Below are positions 11,984-25,900 of a stretch of DNA of 64,000 bases, in pieces. A program made the translations under genes and the position numbers. The DNA comes from Plazaster borealis. Its lineage: Eukaryota; Echinodermata; Asteroidea; Forcipulatida; Labidiasteridae. The stretch spans positions 28,916,234 through 28,980,233 of the forward strand of contig CM037472.1 in NCBI GenBank assembly GCA_021014325.1. The letters run 5' to 3'. Numbering within the stretch: position 1 is the first letter of the stretch; each line of letters starts with the position of its first letter. Below the pieces are notes generated by a model. It saw only the letters and a program-made list of their open reading frames with translations. It had not been told where the DNA came from and made no database searches.

Positions 11984-14900
11984 ATAGACCCCTGCACTGA
12001 TGATGACGTCATGGCTTGTTTTTACTGCATTGCTTTAAAAGTGCTGTAACTGGGTACTTCATTTCCGACAGTTGAGCAGAGACACAATGATTTCCCATCT
12101 TCTGCAAAGTGGTAAACAAACTGTGATGTCATCAGTGCTAAGGTCGATTCACTCCTGTGACTGTTATCAGGAATTTCTTGGCGGCAACCAATGTGAGGCT
12201 TTCGGGGGGGGGGGGGGCACTGGGTGGGACACTTTTACCAGGTACATCCATTATTCTCGGATTTTTTTTTTTTTTTTAAATTACCTGGGCCCAATTTAAT
12301 AGAGCTGCTTTAAGCAAAAAAAATGTATTACAGGAGCAGGATACCAGTCACAGATGGTACAATACATGTAAAATGGAGTTTTAGCTGGTAATCATAATCT
12401 GTTAAGCATAATTGTTATCTGCTTAGCTACTTTTTGGGCTTATAAGCAGCTCTATGTCTAATGCCACCTAGCGTCCCAGAGACTTCTGTTGTCTCTTACC
12501 CAAGAAGCAGATTACATTTACCAGCCAAAGAAAGCACATTTTGTATATGGTTTGTGATTGGAGCCTTCCTAATTTTTGCTTTGAATATTAATTTGCTAAG
12601 CGTGTTTTTATCATGCTTAGCGATGTAACTTATATACTTGATGGGATTTATTCCAGAGAGTAATGCACTCTCAGGTTTTACCTTTCACATTTTGGGATCT
12701 TTAAAGGGTGTGTACAGCATTGGTAAGATTGAAAATATAAATGTACACACATTTGCACATAACTTACATGGTATAAAGATGGTCATGATGGAAAACTTCC
12801 CTTGAAATATATTTGCTTGAAATGCTTTAGTTTTTGAGAAATTAATAAAACAATTAGTTTTGATCTCGCGTGTCAGAATCTTCGATGTTTGAAAACAGTG
12901 ATGGAGTTTTTCACTACTTTCTCATGACTTGTTATTTCATGGGTATGTTGGGTCATACAAAGTGCAGATCTTTGACAATTACCAATTTTGTCCGCGTGCT
13001 TTAAACCCTAATTTGATTGGTTCCTTCTTTTGACAAGAACAATAAACTGACCAATTCCACCCATTAATGCTGTATTGAGAGATTTGTGACATAGAGGGAC
13101 CAGTTTTCTTTGGTCATGTGGTTGCTGGACACCATTTTCAGTCCAAATGCAGCACAACCCGATGGGCAGTCTAGTCTGGCACCCTGTATGCTCACATGCG
13201 TTGTCGCAACTCTCTGACAGTTGCTGTGGTGGGCGGTGTTTAAAGAAGCAGAGTTTTCTCATAACATAATCGCTTGTATAAGATGTAAATAACATTTCCA
13301 TGGAATATTTTTATTTTGTACATTCACCGTTTGTTTTTTTGTTTTGTTATGTTTGTTTTTTTTCACAGAAGTTTGTTAAGCTGATACATAACTAAAAATT
13401 TACCAATACTTCAAATATAAAGTCTGATGTTTTTGTGTTTCAATTGTAAATATTATACTAACTATTTGACAAGTTTATTAATATTCATAAACATAATTGT
13501 TTACCCAAAAAATGTTTTTAAAATAATTCCGTCCAAAACAAATCTTCCTTTATAAAGTTTCCGTCCAATTTGTTAAAAAATTACAAAGTGTATAAAATCA
13601 TTCACAAACCAATAATCTGGATCCATTCACGTAGCAAGGATTGTGCTCAATGGTCCACTGAACCATCAACAACTCTAAAGCTTTTACAAATATTACTTTC
13701 AATTTTACAAAGTGTTGGTGGGTTGGGTTAATCGTAGACACACCAAGAAATGAAAACCCAGTTTCCAAATTTATTGGGAAATGTTAGTGCATCATAAAAG
13801 ACACTGCAAAACCTTTTGGATTTATTATCTCTGTACTGACCCCTTCCATAACGCGGAACTCACCTCCGCACAATGCACGTCTACCATTTCCACCATTTTG
13901 GGAGTCAATTCCTTTGTGTACATTTTGACTCCCAAAATGGCGGACAGGAGAGGCGCAGGAAGTGCGGTGCGCGTCGTGCAAGAGGTCAATTGCACCAATT
14001 ATAATTGTTTGTGGTGACCTCTGCTAGATACAGGATTCGAACTAGCCTTTCATCAGCAGTAATGCTTGGTGTCTAGTGGTGAAGACATCTGCTCTAAAAT
14101 GCGGAGGTAGTGGGTTCGATTCCCACCTAAGTAGCCTGTTGACTTTGTTTCGATGGACTCAGAAAGCACTTTGTATAAAGTGCATATCACACATCCATGT
14201 AAGGGTAAAAATCTTAATAATTATATGTGCTCTCTCTGTTTATTTCAAGTAAGTACTTTTGACTGTTCATAGCACTTGTTACAACCGTCCACTTCTTAAT
14301 ATGTATTTACACAAGTATCAATTTATTTTGGGCGAATAAAGAAACAATTGTTGGAATTGTATTTGAACCTGTGACATCCGGATTTACATGCCGGTGGTCT
14401 ACGTGTTGAGCTATCTATTTGGCGGTCTCCCTTATTCTTTGTTCACCCAAAATGAATTGTATTTAACCAGTCACAATTCCTTGTGGTTTATTAATTGATA
14501 TCATTTTAAGTATAAAGTTATACAATTATTTTGTAAAGGAAGAATACTTGGAACAATGGTTGACCAAATAAATCTTGAAATAGGTTTGATACTTTTTAAT
14601 TCCATATTATTTGAAAAATCTTTCCCTACTGTGATGAAGAAAAAGGAATGAATTTATGAACCTTTATCAATTAAATAACAAGCATACAACATTTTAGCTG
14701 ATCATCTGATTCCTTGTTTTTTTGTAAGGTAATAAATGTAGAGGATTGGTAAGGATGAAAAATATCATTGTTTAATTTTAGTCTGAAAGCTTACTGATTA
14801 TAAAATTCATACTAGTAGTAGTACCATTTTTAATGTGCAATTTTTCCCTCTGAAATGAATTCATATTCGAGAAAAGTATCTGAAAATCTACATTATAGGA

Positions 14901-16599
14901 GGGTTGCCGCGGAAAACGGAAAAAAACTGTACCAAGTTGAGTGTGCTTGGCCATTTCATCTTGTTTTACAATAACTAAATTGCAAAATCAGAATATTGCA
15001 CCAGTGTGAATTAGTACAAATAATGTTTGGGTTAAACAGAATGTTGGACCTTTTTTGAAAGTGCGTTCACATCTCTGTTATTAATATGTTAGATCGTGTG
15101 GGGTTTTCCCTCGCAAACTACGGTTAAAAGTGTCCTATCTATTTCCTTCTCTTTTTGCTTCAAAATTCAAATACTTAGCTAAACAAAACAAAAATTAACC
15201 CAATCTCCAAAATGCCATGCAATGACAGTATTGAGATCCACTGTTCCCCTCTCTTTAATGCAAGGCAATATGGTAACAATGGGTTAACAAAAACGGGGTG
15301 ACAGAAATCAATTTTTTTTTTTTTCGGGGAATCCCCTTTTGCTTTCCCGGTAGCGGTGACGTCGTGTTTCTTTCTTTGTGAAAGTTTCAATAGATTTACG
15401 GTCACCGCGGACAAAATTGTCGACTTGCGGATGTTGGTTTTTACAACTGCTGTATTTAGGTATTTTGTCAAAAATAGTACACGGAAACCGCTGTGGATTT
15501 CGTGACGTGGACAGAATTCTACCTTTGTTTACCATATTTGTTTGTTTTTCATTTGGGGGAGGGGCAAAGACATAATTTGTGTTTGTTGGGGGACGCATGC
15601 ATGAGTGGAGTTGGCCCCACTATAGTTTTGGACGAGAAGTTACCCTACATAAGCATACCGGGGTTCAAAGACGACGATCCCTGATGGGGATTGTAGGCTT
15701 GTACCGTGTGCTAGGCACGTACCTTTGCAGTTACCGCAAGGGAAACGCCCAGTGTGATTCTGCCCACAAAATAAACCTGCGAACAAAACCAGATTATAGT
15801 TTGAACGCCCGTTGAACTCAAGACAGGCGTGAGTCTCGGGCGGGAGAAATAACAATATTGCATTAATAAAGTGTTACACATAACTGTAGACACACCCATA
15901 AAATATTTCATTAGGTCTCTTGGTTGAGGAACTCCGATTCCAAGCATGCACAGAGTGAGTGAAGTATAGGAAGTTGAACGGAGTACAAACTGTTGGAGGC
16001 GACCAGAGGGTACCAAGTGGCGTAAACACCGGGGCACTGGGGCACAGGGTCAGCCCGGCAGCAACTTCGATTTTGCATTTCGTAAAGGCCTATTATACTG
16101 AATATATCCTAACTATTCAGTGGGCATATTAATAATGTATTAAGTATTGGTATGCCTTGATATAACAAATTTCCAATATTGTGTGTGTTATGTTTTATGT
16201 AACATTGTCCTATTATAGGCCTATATCTGTCGAGAAAATATTAATTTAATACTCGTCTGGTAGAAATAAAAACGTAGCTTTACTCATTTTTTCTTTCTGG
16301 GAAATATATGACTAAACATTTTATTCCCGAGTGGCCCTTTTTACAGCCAAAGACACAATGCCTCTGGAAATGTGTACTTTATTGCTTTGTTCACCTGACG
16401 GAGCACTGCATACCGCTTCTTTTAAACGCTCGTTTGTGAAAAGAAAAAAATACAATAGAAGCATTAGGGCAGTTCCAAACATTTAGAATCGGCCAAACCA
16501 AGTAGCATGGGCCCGCCCCTTCTATAGTTGTGCCGAAAAGTTTCTCATAATGCATTATACTATCCAAAGCTGCTGTACTTCTCACCAAGTAAGCTGTTA
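11984..16599. other. CFAP70 3' UTR and repeat-rich intergenic DNA
   Basis: I see no convincing gene here. The first part must contain the CFAP70 3' untranslated region; no single polyadenylation signal stands out. Contents include an inverted-repeat element of the 'gggcccaattt' family (about 12288-12455) and one of the 'GTACACT' family (12703-13010). A short palindromic block built on attttgggagtcaat / attttgactcccaaaat lies at 13890-13945, a tRNA-like sequence at 14068-14135, and a minus-strand SINE at 14334-14510. The segment 15300-16080 has higher GC and several short open frames on both strands, none with recognisable content. Confidence 0.6.
14334..14510 (-). mobile_element. tRNA-derived SINE, minus orientation
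   Basis: On the minus strand the order is gggagaccgccaa, tagatagctcaacacg, catgtaaatccgg, caggttcaaat, then the tail. This is the same head as the SINE at 56520-56685 and the same tail phrase (ccttgtggtttattaattgat on plus). A separate tRNA-like sequence, with gtgggttcgattcccacc as its B-box arm, lies just upstream at 14068-14135. Confidence 0.65.
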
Positions 16600-16742
16600 T
16601 AGACCGTGCAAGTCTCGCGCATATTCGAACATTTTTGGGACCACTTTGGTCCCACGTACGATGCTTTAACGCGTGAAGGAAACAAACTCACGCGCTTTAA
16701 CGGGTCCCAATGTTCGAATACGCACGAGACTTGCACAGCCTA
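16600..16742. mobile_element. Short inverted-repeat element, 'tagactgtgcaagtctcgcg' family
   Basis: The left end tagaccgtgcaagtctcgcg and the right end cgagacttgcacagccta are inverted repeats of about 30 bp. Relatives with the same ends lie at 24151-24277, 24330-24845, 30501-31206 and 37345-37932. Sizes vary from 0.13 to 0.7 kb and none codes for protein. This copy sits about 190 bp before the start codon of gene A. Confidence 0.7.
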
Positions 16743-16931
16743 TTGCCATTCATTTTCAGAGTCATTACCAAACGTTACAGACCCTTTTTAAGGTTAAATG
16801 TAACAGTTGACTGAACACGGTTTCATTGTATTGGTGGTATACGTGTTTCAAACAGCGAACTCCACAAGGAAATGTTAATCCGTGATGCACTAACTACAGA
16901 AATCTCAGTTAAAGTCCACGGAAATTACAAC

Positions 16932-19900
16932 ATGTCGGCGAATAGTACTCGTTCTACGGTAGATTTGACGGCTTTGATCACCCGTGCAGTATGGTTTCTC
17001 AGGTTAATCATCCTAGCAGTTTTCTTTGACCTTACCGGGGTAAGTCGAATATAGATCAGTGTATGTTAGGCTGTGGGGTTTCATTACCGGTAGGCATACC
17101 ATTGGTTATTGGTAACTAAACACTCAGGAATGAAACTTTGTTGTCAGCGAGTGTACGGTAATACTCAACATTAATTGAACAAGAAAACACGTGTGCATGT
17201 TTACTCACGATGACCAATTATTAGGGCCTACAGGAAAACATTTCCAGCACTTTGATAACTAATTAGTGATAAATAAATATCTGCATATTTATTTATTACT
17301 AGTTGACCTAGTCATTAAAGTGCTACTTTTTTTCCCTCTATGTAGAAGTTAAAACTTGGTAATCGATAATGACGGGTCGCAACACGTCAAGTCTAAAAAG
17401 CATCCACTAACCAGAGTTCTGATGTGGTGTAGATAAATAGTAACCTTGTATTAGTGTAGCAGATAAAAGAAATATTTGTGGAATTGTATCTTCGATGATA
17501 GGCCTACAGGCAGTGGCACACAGTCACTTATGAGTAGGATAGGCCTATGTCATGAACAAGATATTTGGCTTTAGGGTCATCACAGATTTGTCTTTTGGAA
17601 AAATATGGGCAGAATAAAAAGCAATTAGCAAAAGCCATGCCATTGCTAGTTATACTACGTTTTTTCAATTTACAAATCTGCGATGGCCCTTTCACCAAAT
17701 ATCTTTCTCATTACATGTTGTGCCAAATTCCATGCTTGTGTAACCAAAGGCACAATCCCATCACCATACCTGCCGTAGGCCTACTGTGTTGCCCACATCA
17801 TAAAACAATGTATATGCCTACAATTGTTTTAGAAAAACACCGTGATAGGCTGGAACTAGCTCTACAGTCAATCCCATTCTTAGCCAACTCTACAAAACAC
17901 AAATGTTCACATTTAATATTATAACATTTGAAATCAAGATTGTTTCATGAAAAGTGAAACAAATATAGAATGTGGATTTGTTTTTGTTTTGTACATACAT
18001 AAATCTGTACTTAAAAAAAATTCTGACTTTTGAAACAAACAATGTTTGTAAACAATCTGGTATAGCCTAGGTATGTGCATCTACTTTGGGTCACATTAAA
18101 CTGAATCGTCGGCGAATGTTTAATTAAAGCTCTATTAAAGCACGTGGCCAACATTGGTAAATGTCAAAGACCTGCAGTATCTGTACTTTGTGTGACCAAA
18201 CTTAGACGTGAAAGAACAAACCTGTGAAACTTTAAGGTCAATCGGTCATCGGAGTCACGAGAAAAAAGTGAAAAACTCCATCACTCTTTCAGTTTCACAC
18301 TCTCGTGATCAAAACTAATTGTTTTACTGATTTCTCAAAAGATTCAGCATTTCAAGCAAAAACATTTAAAGGGAAGTATTCCACCATGACCATCTTTGTA
18401 TATTTGAATCTCACCAATGTTGTGCACACCCTAACACTGTTAATTGAATTAACGTGAACAATTTTCATTCAACAGTGGTAAAATGAACACCAAAACTTAC
18501 ACTGAAATTTAAATTTCAAACAAAGTCAAACAAACTCTTCAAACATAATTGGTAAGAGTGAAAATATATATGGTCACAGATTTGCACATAATTTGTCATT
18601 GAGGAAAAACTTCCCCCTGAAATAGTTTTGCTTGACGTGTATATTGCGAGAAATGAGTAAAACAATAATAGTTTTGAGCTCGCGAGTCCAAAGACTCGAT
18701 GTTTGAAAACAGTGAAAACATGCTTTTTGTTCGTTTGTTTTCTTATGACTTCGAAAACCTATCGACCTTGTAACTTCCACAGGTTTGTTATTTCATGTAC
18801 ATGTTGGTTCACATTAAGTGTGGTTACGGGTCTTTAGCAAAAACCAATGCTGTACAATGTACATGTGCTTCAATTTCCACACAGATCTGACATCGATGCA
18901 CCCTTTTTCATATTCACCGAGCCATGACAATTTTCCACAAGTAATATTTTTAAGCCAACCGGATCCCCATAAAAAAATACATCAATAAATTATAAAAAGA
19001 AATCATTTTTAAAATATCAGAGATAACTTGTCAACGATTTTAATATAATTATATAACTTGTATTGAAGGGCATGTCACATTCGGATACAAATTATTATGA
19101 TTGGTAAGAGAAATATTTATAAGTGATTTGTTATCTTAAAACTTCCCTTTTATACCAGATACCAAAGTTGATACCAAATAGTTCAACTTTAAAACCAGCA
19201 CCAATTGTCCTCAAATACTGTCACAAATTCTGCAGTGTGCATGGAGTTTTGTCCCTGTCATGAATATGTGTGCTTATTTAACACTAGATGAGTGGAATGA
19301 AATTCCCCTTCTCAAAAATTAGAGACGAACCTAACCATTGGCTTGGATATCTTGATTTAAATCTCTGTCCTTTCTCTATGATCTAACTGCTCATCGGGGC
19401 TCATCCCTTAACACCAGCCTGGTGTACATTGTCTATAGTAAAAACTGCTATGGGCTAGTAAACGCCACATCTCAATTTGCCCTGTGGGCTCTTAAAAACT
19501 GTGCAACCTATTGGGCCTACTTGTTAAAATTGCTCATACTTCTCCCTTTTTCAGATGTGAGGAATACATTTTTAAAGTGTATTAATTTATTTTTTAGTGT
19601 GTGAATGTAACTTCATTTGACCCCTGAACTGAATTTGACTGCTACTATTAAAGGGATTGTATACGTTTGGTAATTGGAACCCACTGTTTGTTTCAATCAT
19701 ATATAGATATATACCATAAAACTAACCTGTGAAATTTCATTTCAAAAGGTGGTAGCGTTTTTGATATAGGCCCCTATTGCCGAAAATCTGGAGCGGTTAA
19801 GTTCACGCAGGAGGAATAATCTGCAATTGGAATACACAATCTGATAAACGTTACTGCAGTAACGCTTATCAGATTCAAATTTTAGGGGATAAAAAGTGAT

Positions 19901-22900
19901 ATTTTTTTCCATAATCGCAGCACATCGAAGTGAAAAGTTTCTAAAAATGCATTATACTGTCCAAGCTGCTGTACTTCTTACCAAGTAAGTTTTTATTGCC
20001 ATTAATTTTCAGAGTCATTACCAAACGTATACAGACCCTTTAATACATGTTTAAAAGCTGGGCTACTAAAAATTCCTGGGAGCAAGTAAAACGCACTTTT
20101 CACTAGCCCGGTGTGATACTTTACAAAAAGCTGAAGAACAAGCTTACTGCTGGTACAACGCTGTACCACATTAAGTGGAATTAAAACTACCGGTAGACTA
20201 CGTATAGTTGTTTGGATTCCAATGATAAAAGACCTCGCCATCATAACAACCAGGTATAAATAAAGGCCTCAAACTTTGTATCATTTCTTTGTTTCTTCAG
20301 AATTTTGTCACCGGTAGTATCACACTCTTCGGGTGCTCTGAAACCCCGAGTGGTTGTGCTTCAATATACTGCAATGGAACTAACTATATTCGGAACTGTA
20401 CACCTATAACTGAGCCTGTGCCAGTTTATAATAACACGGATGATAATACGCCGGACATTTTGAAGCGGGTTTGTAATTTACAAGAGCCTTCGACAGTGCC
20501 AACAACGGACCTTACAACAGATCCTACAACAGATCCTACTACAGATCCGACTACAGAACCTACAACAGATCCCACAACAGATCTCACAACAGATCCCACA
20601 ACAGATCCTACAACAGAACCCACAACAGACCCTACAACAGAACCTACAACAAACCCTACAACAGATCAAACAACAGAACTAACAACACATCCCACAACAG
20701 ATCCCACAACAGATCCTACTACAGATCCCACTACAGATCCCACAACAGATCCCACAACAGATCTCACAACAGATCCCACAACAGATCCTACAACAGAACC
20801 CACAACAGACCCTACAACAGAACCTACAACAAACCCTACAACAGATCAAACAACAGAACTAACAACACATCCCACAACAGATCCCACAACAGATCCTACT
20901 ACAGATCCCACTACAGATCCCACAACAGATATCACAACAGATCTCACAACAGATCCCACAACAGATCCTACAACAGAACCCACGACAGATCCTACAACAG
21001 ATCCTACAACAGAACCCACAACAGACCCTACAACAGAACCTACAACAAAACCTACAACAGATCAAACAACAGAATTAACAACAGATCCCACAACAAATCC
21101 CACAACAGATCCCACTACAGATCCCACAACAGATCTCACAACAGATCCCACAACAGATCCTACAACAGAACCTACAACAGATCCTACAACAAATCCTACC
21201 ACAGAGCTTACAACAGATCTTACAACAGAGCTAACAACAGATCCTACAACAGATCCAACAACAGATCCTACTACAGAACCTACTACAGATCCTACAACAG
21301 ATCTTACAACAGATCCTACAACAGATCCTACAACAGAACACACAACAGATACAACAACAGATCCTACAACAAATCCTACAACAAACCCTACAACAGATCC
21401 TACAACAGATCCTACTACAGATCCTACAACAGATCCTACAACAGATCCAACAACAAATCCTACAACAGATCCTACAACAAACCCTACAACAGATCCTACA
21501 ACAGATCCTACTACAGATCCTACAACAGATCCTACAACAGATCCAACAACAAATCCTACAACAGATCCTACAACAAACCCTACAACAGATCCTACAACAG
21601 ATCCTACAACAGATCCTACAACAGATCCAACAACATATCCCACAACAGATCATACCATAGATCCTACATCAGATCCTACAACAGATCCCACTACAGAACC
21701 TACGACAGATCCTACGAGCACAATACTTACAAATGGTAAATGAACATTGATTCAATGGACTTGTAAACAGTTTTGATGTTTTGTTTTTATGGGAGGGGGT
21801 TGTATTTTTTATTTTATTTTTTATACAAACAGACAAACAACAACTTTGTAGACACTCAATAATTTACAAAAACTGAGGCTTTGGGAGCTTGATCTTGAGA
21901 CATTTGAGGAAGAGTTTGACACTTTTAAATGTTTTAGTTTTTATGTGGAAATTGAAGTGTTTCTGTTGCAGATAATTCAGGCAGAAATCATAAACAAAAT
22001 ACAATATTTGTGTTATGCAGGGATCACTACACAAACACCAGAGACTACAACAAACGCAACAACGACATCAACCCCAACAAGTAAGAGTTAATTGATCTAT
22101 TATGTAATCAGGGGATATCTTTGGGGAAACCCCCCTTTCCCCCCTCCTGTCTCATTCTTCATTGTTCACCCCTTGCACTTTCTTTTAATTTCTCTACACT
22201 TCCAGTATACCTATCTGTGTGTGTGAGCTTACGTCGGTGCCCTTGAGCGTGTCTATCCATTCAAACCGAGGACTTTAACAACAGGGGTCCGGGTGTTCAA
22301 ATGAACTTTCAGACGTTTCGACCGCCCCCACCTTTAATGAAAAAATCACTAAGCGCAAAAGTGTGCCCTCATTAGAACTTGACAATCTGCTGGAATATTT
22401 GATCAGATTATGAGCCAGGAAATTTAGGATTTTAAACCAGGGATGGGAACCGTTTTCCTTTTTTTGAATGTGTCGATATAGAGCCTAATACGCTTGTGAA
22501 AACCTCCCGAGTGTGGTGGTTTTGAGATTGGAGTAAAATATTTCTAAAGATGCCCCAAACTATGTTTCATATCCAAAGGCCGACACCAACGGAGCTGTTC
22601 GTCATAATGTGGTGGAACATTATTGCAAGACATTTAGCATCAATAGCCTGTGCATTAAGTGTTTTTTAACTGGTGCATCGTGTTTGATCTTTGAGCTTTC
22701 TTTGAGGTGACTTTTCGACACAAAAACTTTGGACAAAACGCTGTTGATGGTTTTACATCCTTGTCGGGTACCAGTGTTAGGGGGGACGTTTGGGGTCCTA
22801 CGGCTTTCTACCAGGCATAGTTGCAACATTATAAGCAGAAGGTCATAAGCATTGAAAGTCACATCTTTTCAATTTAAATTTCGTAAAAATGTCAGGAAAA

Positions 22901-25900
22901 CTCTCACGTTATGCTTGTATTCTAATTAATATGATATATTTCTGGTATTCTGGTATAATGAAACCAAGGATGCCTCATAAGCGAACTCGCAAGTCTGAGG
23001 AAATCTGTTAACAAGGGTTGCATGTGAACCAGAAACACCGGGGTTAACCCCTACTCTTCCACGATAAGTATTACGGGTTATGTTATACGTGTACACGGGA
23101 CCTACGGCTTAATGTCTCATCCGAAGGACATGCAAAGCAATCATGGTAAAGTATCTTGCTCAAGGACACAAGTGCCACGACCGGGACTCGAACCCGCACT
23201 CTGCGGATCAGAAAAACCAGAGCTTGAGTCCGGTGTTATGCTTCAAAGCAGTTAAAATTTGTCTGAGAAACGATTCAACTTTCCAAGTCAGTTATCTGAA
23301 AACAAATGTTTAAATAAAACAGTAAATGCTTACGAGTTTCTGCAGGGCACATGATGATATTATAACTTCATTGTTATTTCTTGTTATTTTTGTGTTGTAG
23401 TGGACCCGGTTATAGTGGCAGTTGCAACCACTAGTGTTGCAGTAGTAGCTGTTGTAACAGTGACTGCATTTCTAGCTTTTCTTGCTGTTATAAAAGAGTA
23501 AGTAACCGTTTCTGACCACGTAAAAATACACAAATCCACTAAATAAATCGACATGTTTAACACACTCACCAAACCAGGGAAGCATCATCCACTGACAGAA
23601 TCCACTATACAGGCCTACTACATATTATATCCATTATAGAATCCACCAATAAAGTCCACTATACATGACCGAATCCACACACCCACAAAATCACAGAATA
23701 AAGTCCACATCGGCAACCCTGCATCTGGTAGAGTCCACAACAACGATTGACTGCAGAATCTTGTTTTTGTGTCAACCGGGGAGGATTTCGTAGTTCCTCC
23801 AATACCTCCATGGATCCAGTGATTTCAACGTATGATCTATATTGTGAATAAAACGAGGACGTATTGTCTTTTTTGCTAAAAACCCTCTGATTAAATGTGG
23901 AGACAGGTTGGCCAATAAAGAATTTCAGTACAAACCACTACAATTTTCCCCCAAATTAAGAGCAGAATATAAAACAACAGACTTATAAACATATAGGCCT
24001 AACTTTGTCTTGCCTCGTGCATTATTTTCCACTTTAACCCATTCAATATTGTAGCCTACTATATACAAATACTATCTTGTCAAGCACGCACATTCGGTTT
24101 AAACATGTGGTAGCTGGTATCTACAGTAGGCCCACATGTAATTTGCCTACTAGACTGTGCAACTCTCGCGTGTATTGAAAATTTTGAGACGAAAGTGTGC
24201 GATTTTGATTCATTTGCACGAAAACTCGTAGACAAGTTTCCCGGAAGTTTGAAGTTGCGCGAGACTTGTGCAGTCTATTCAGAATAACTTTAATCTTCAT
24301 TTGTTTTTTTAGTTAGGCCGTATCCGAGCAGACTGTGAAGTCTCGCGCATAACGAAAACAAGAAAAAACCGAACGAAGACTATATTTTTCGATGAAATCA
24401 AATCTTTTTTTTAAAATTATATTAATACAAAATTCTTAAAAATACAAATACCCAAAGCAAGTTGTTATCAATAAATTTTGGGACAAGGATGCTTAATGTT
24501 AGAAACCCCATTTGCCAATCACGCCCGAATGTTTGCATCTATTACATAGGTTTAATGACAACATGACCGTCAGTTGGGCAAAATTCTTAATTTTGTACGA
24601 GTAACCGGAAACGGAGGTCAAGTCTTATTCTCAGGTTTTCTTCGTTATTTTGTTGAATTGATTTTACTTTCATATTGTTAATCACTTAGTATTACATTCC
24701 CAAAAACATTTATAATTGTCATGGCCATAAACTACGTTAAACTAAAATAATTGACAAAACAAAATCCCGCCCACGTAAAACGCCATTTGATTGGGACCAC
24801 AATGGTCCCGGAAGTTCAAATATTCGAGAGACTTGCACAGTCTATTGGCGGCTGTGGCTACAGCTACGACTGTTGCTAAGGGCATCCTATTCTTCAACGC
24901 CTGATGACGCGGCGATCTAGCTGTAGCCGTAGCCGTAGCCACTAATTCGGACGCGGTCTTAACATCAACAAATGTTGAGGTGTTTAATTACACACAAAAA
25001 ACACTTTACCATCAAGTTTAATTGGACGAAGAAGGTAAGGGGTGACTTCATCCCAAACAGCATACGAATTGTTATCTCACCTGATTTTCAAAAAGAGTTA
25101 TTTATTTATTTACTAATTATTGTTTTATATTATTTTTTTGGCAGGGCCTCGTCAACATTAGCAAACAGTTCAGCCTCTGAGGTATTTATGCTTTGTCATT
25201 TTCAAAAATGATCAATATATCGGTTCGTGTAAAATGTCATTTTATGTGAAATTCTTTCAGAGCGAAATTTAAAACATTACGTCATCAAAAACGACAAAAG
25301 TACAAATGCAATGCCGTTTTAATTGAATATCATCAAAATTCAGGAATGCACTGAAAATTCTCTCTTCCAAAATGTACAAACCATTCATCTGTTATGTGAC
25401 GTTATCGAACGTTTTTGGATTTTGAGAAAAATTGCACTTGAAGGTTATATAACACAGTTGCATTTTCATATTAAAGGCACTGAACACGTTTGGAAAATGT
25501 CAAAGACCAGTGTTCTCACTTGGTGTATCCCAACATATGCATAAAATAACAAGCCTGTGAAAATTTGGGCTCAATTAGTCATCGAAGTTGCAAGAAAATG
25601 ATGAAAGAAAAAACACCCTTGCTGTACAAATTTGTGTGCTTTCAGATAGGAATAAAAACTTCTTGCAAGAGTCGTTTCCTACAATGTTTCATATCAACAG
25701 CTCTCCGTTGCTTGTTACATATATTTTGAGTAATTACCAAACGTGTATACAGTGCCTTTAAAGATGCTAGGTCCGATTTTTTACTTGTTTGACCCGAAAG
25801 TTTTGATTAATTTTTTTAAATAGCTATAGTTTTATGGATTCGGGAAAGTTACAAGCTTTCATTTAAAGGTATTGCACGACAAAAAACGATAAGTGGTAGT

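Noticed and set aside
15308..16037. Overlapping open frames on both strands in a GC-richer segment
   Set aside because: The lengths are near chance and the frames compete with each other. No conserved motif is seen.
20426..21653. Long open frames on the minus strand rich in V-G-S or C-C-R repeats
   Set aside because: They are antisense readings of the gene A minisatellite. A 12-bp repeat without stops gives long frames on both strands.
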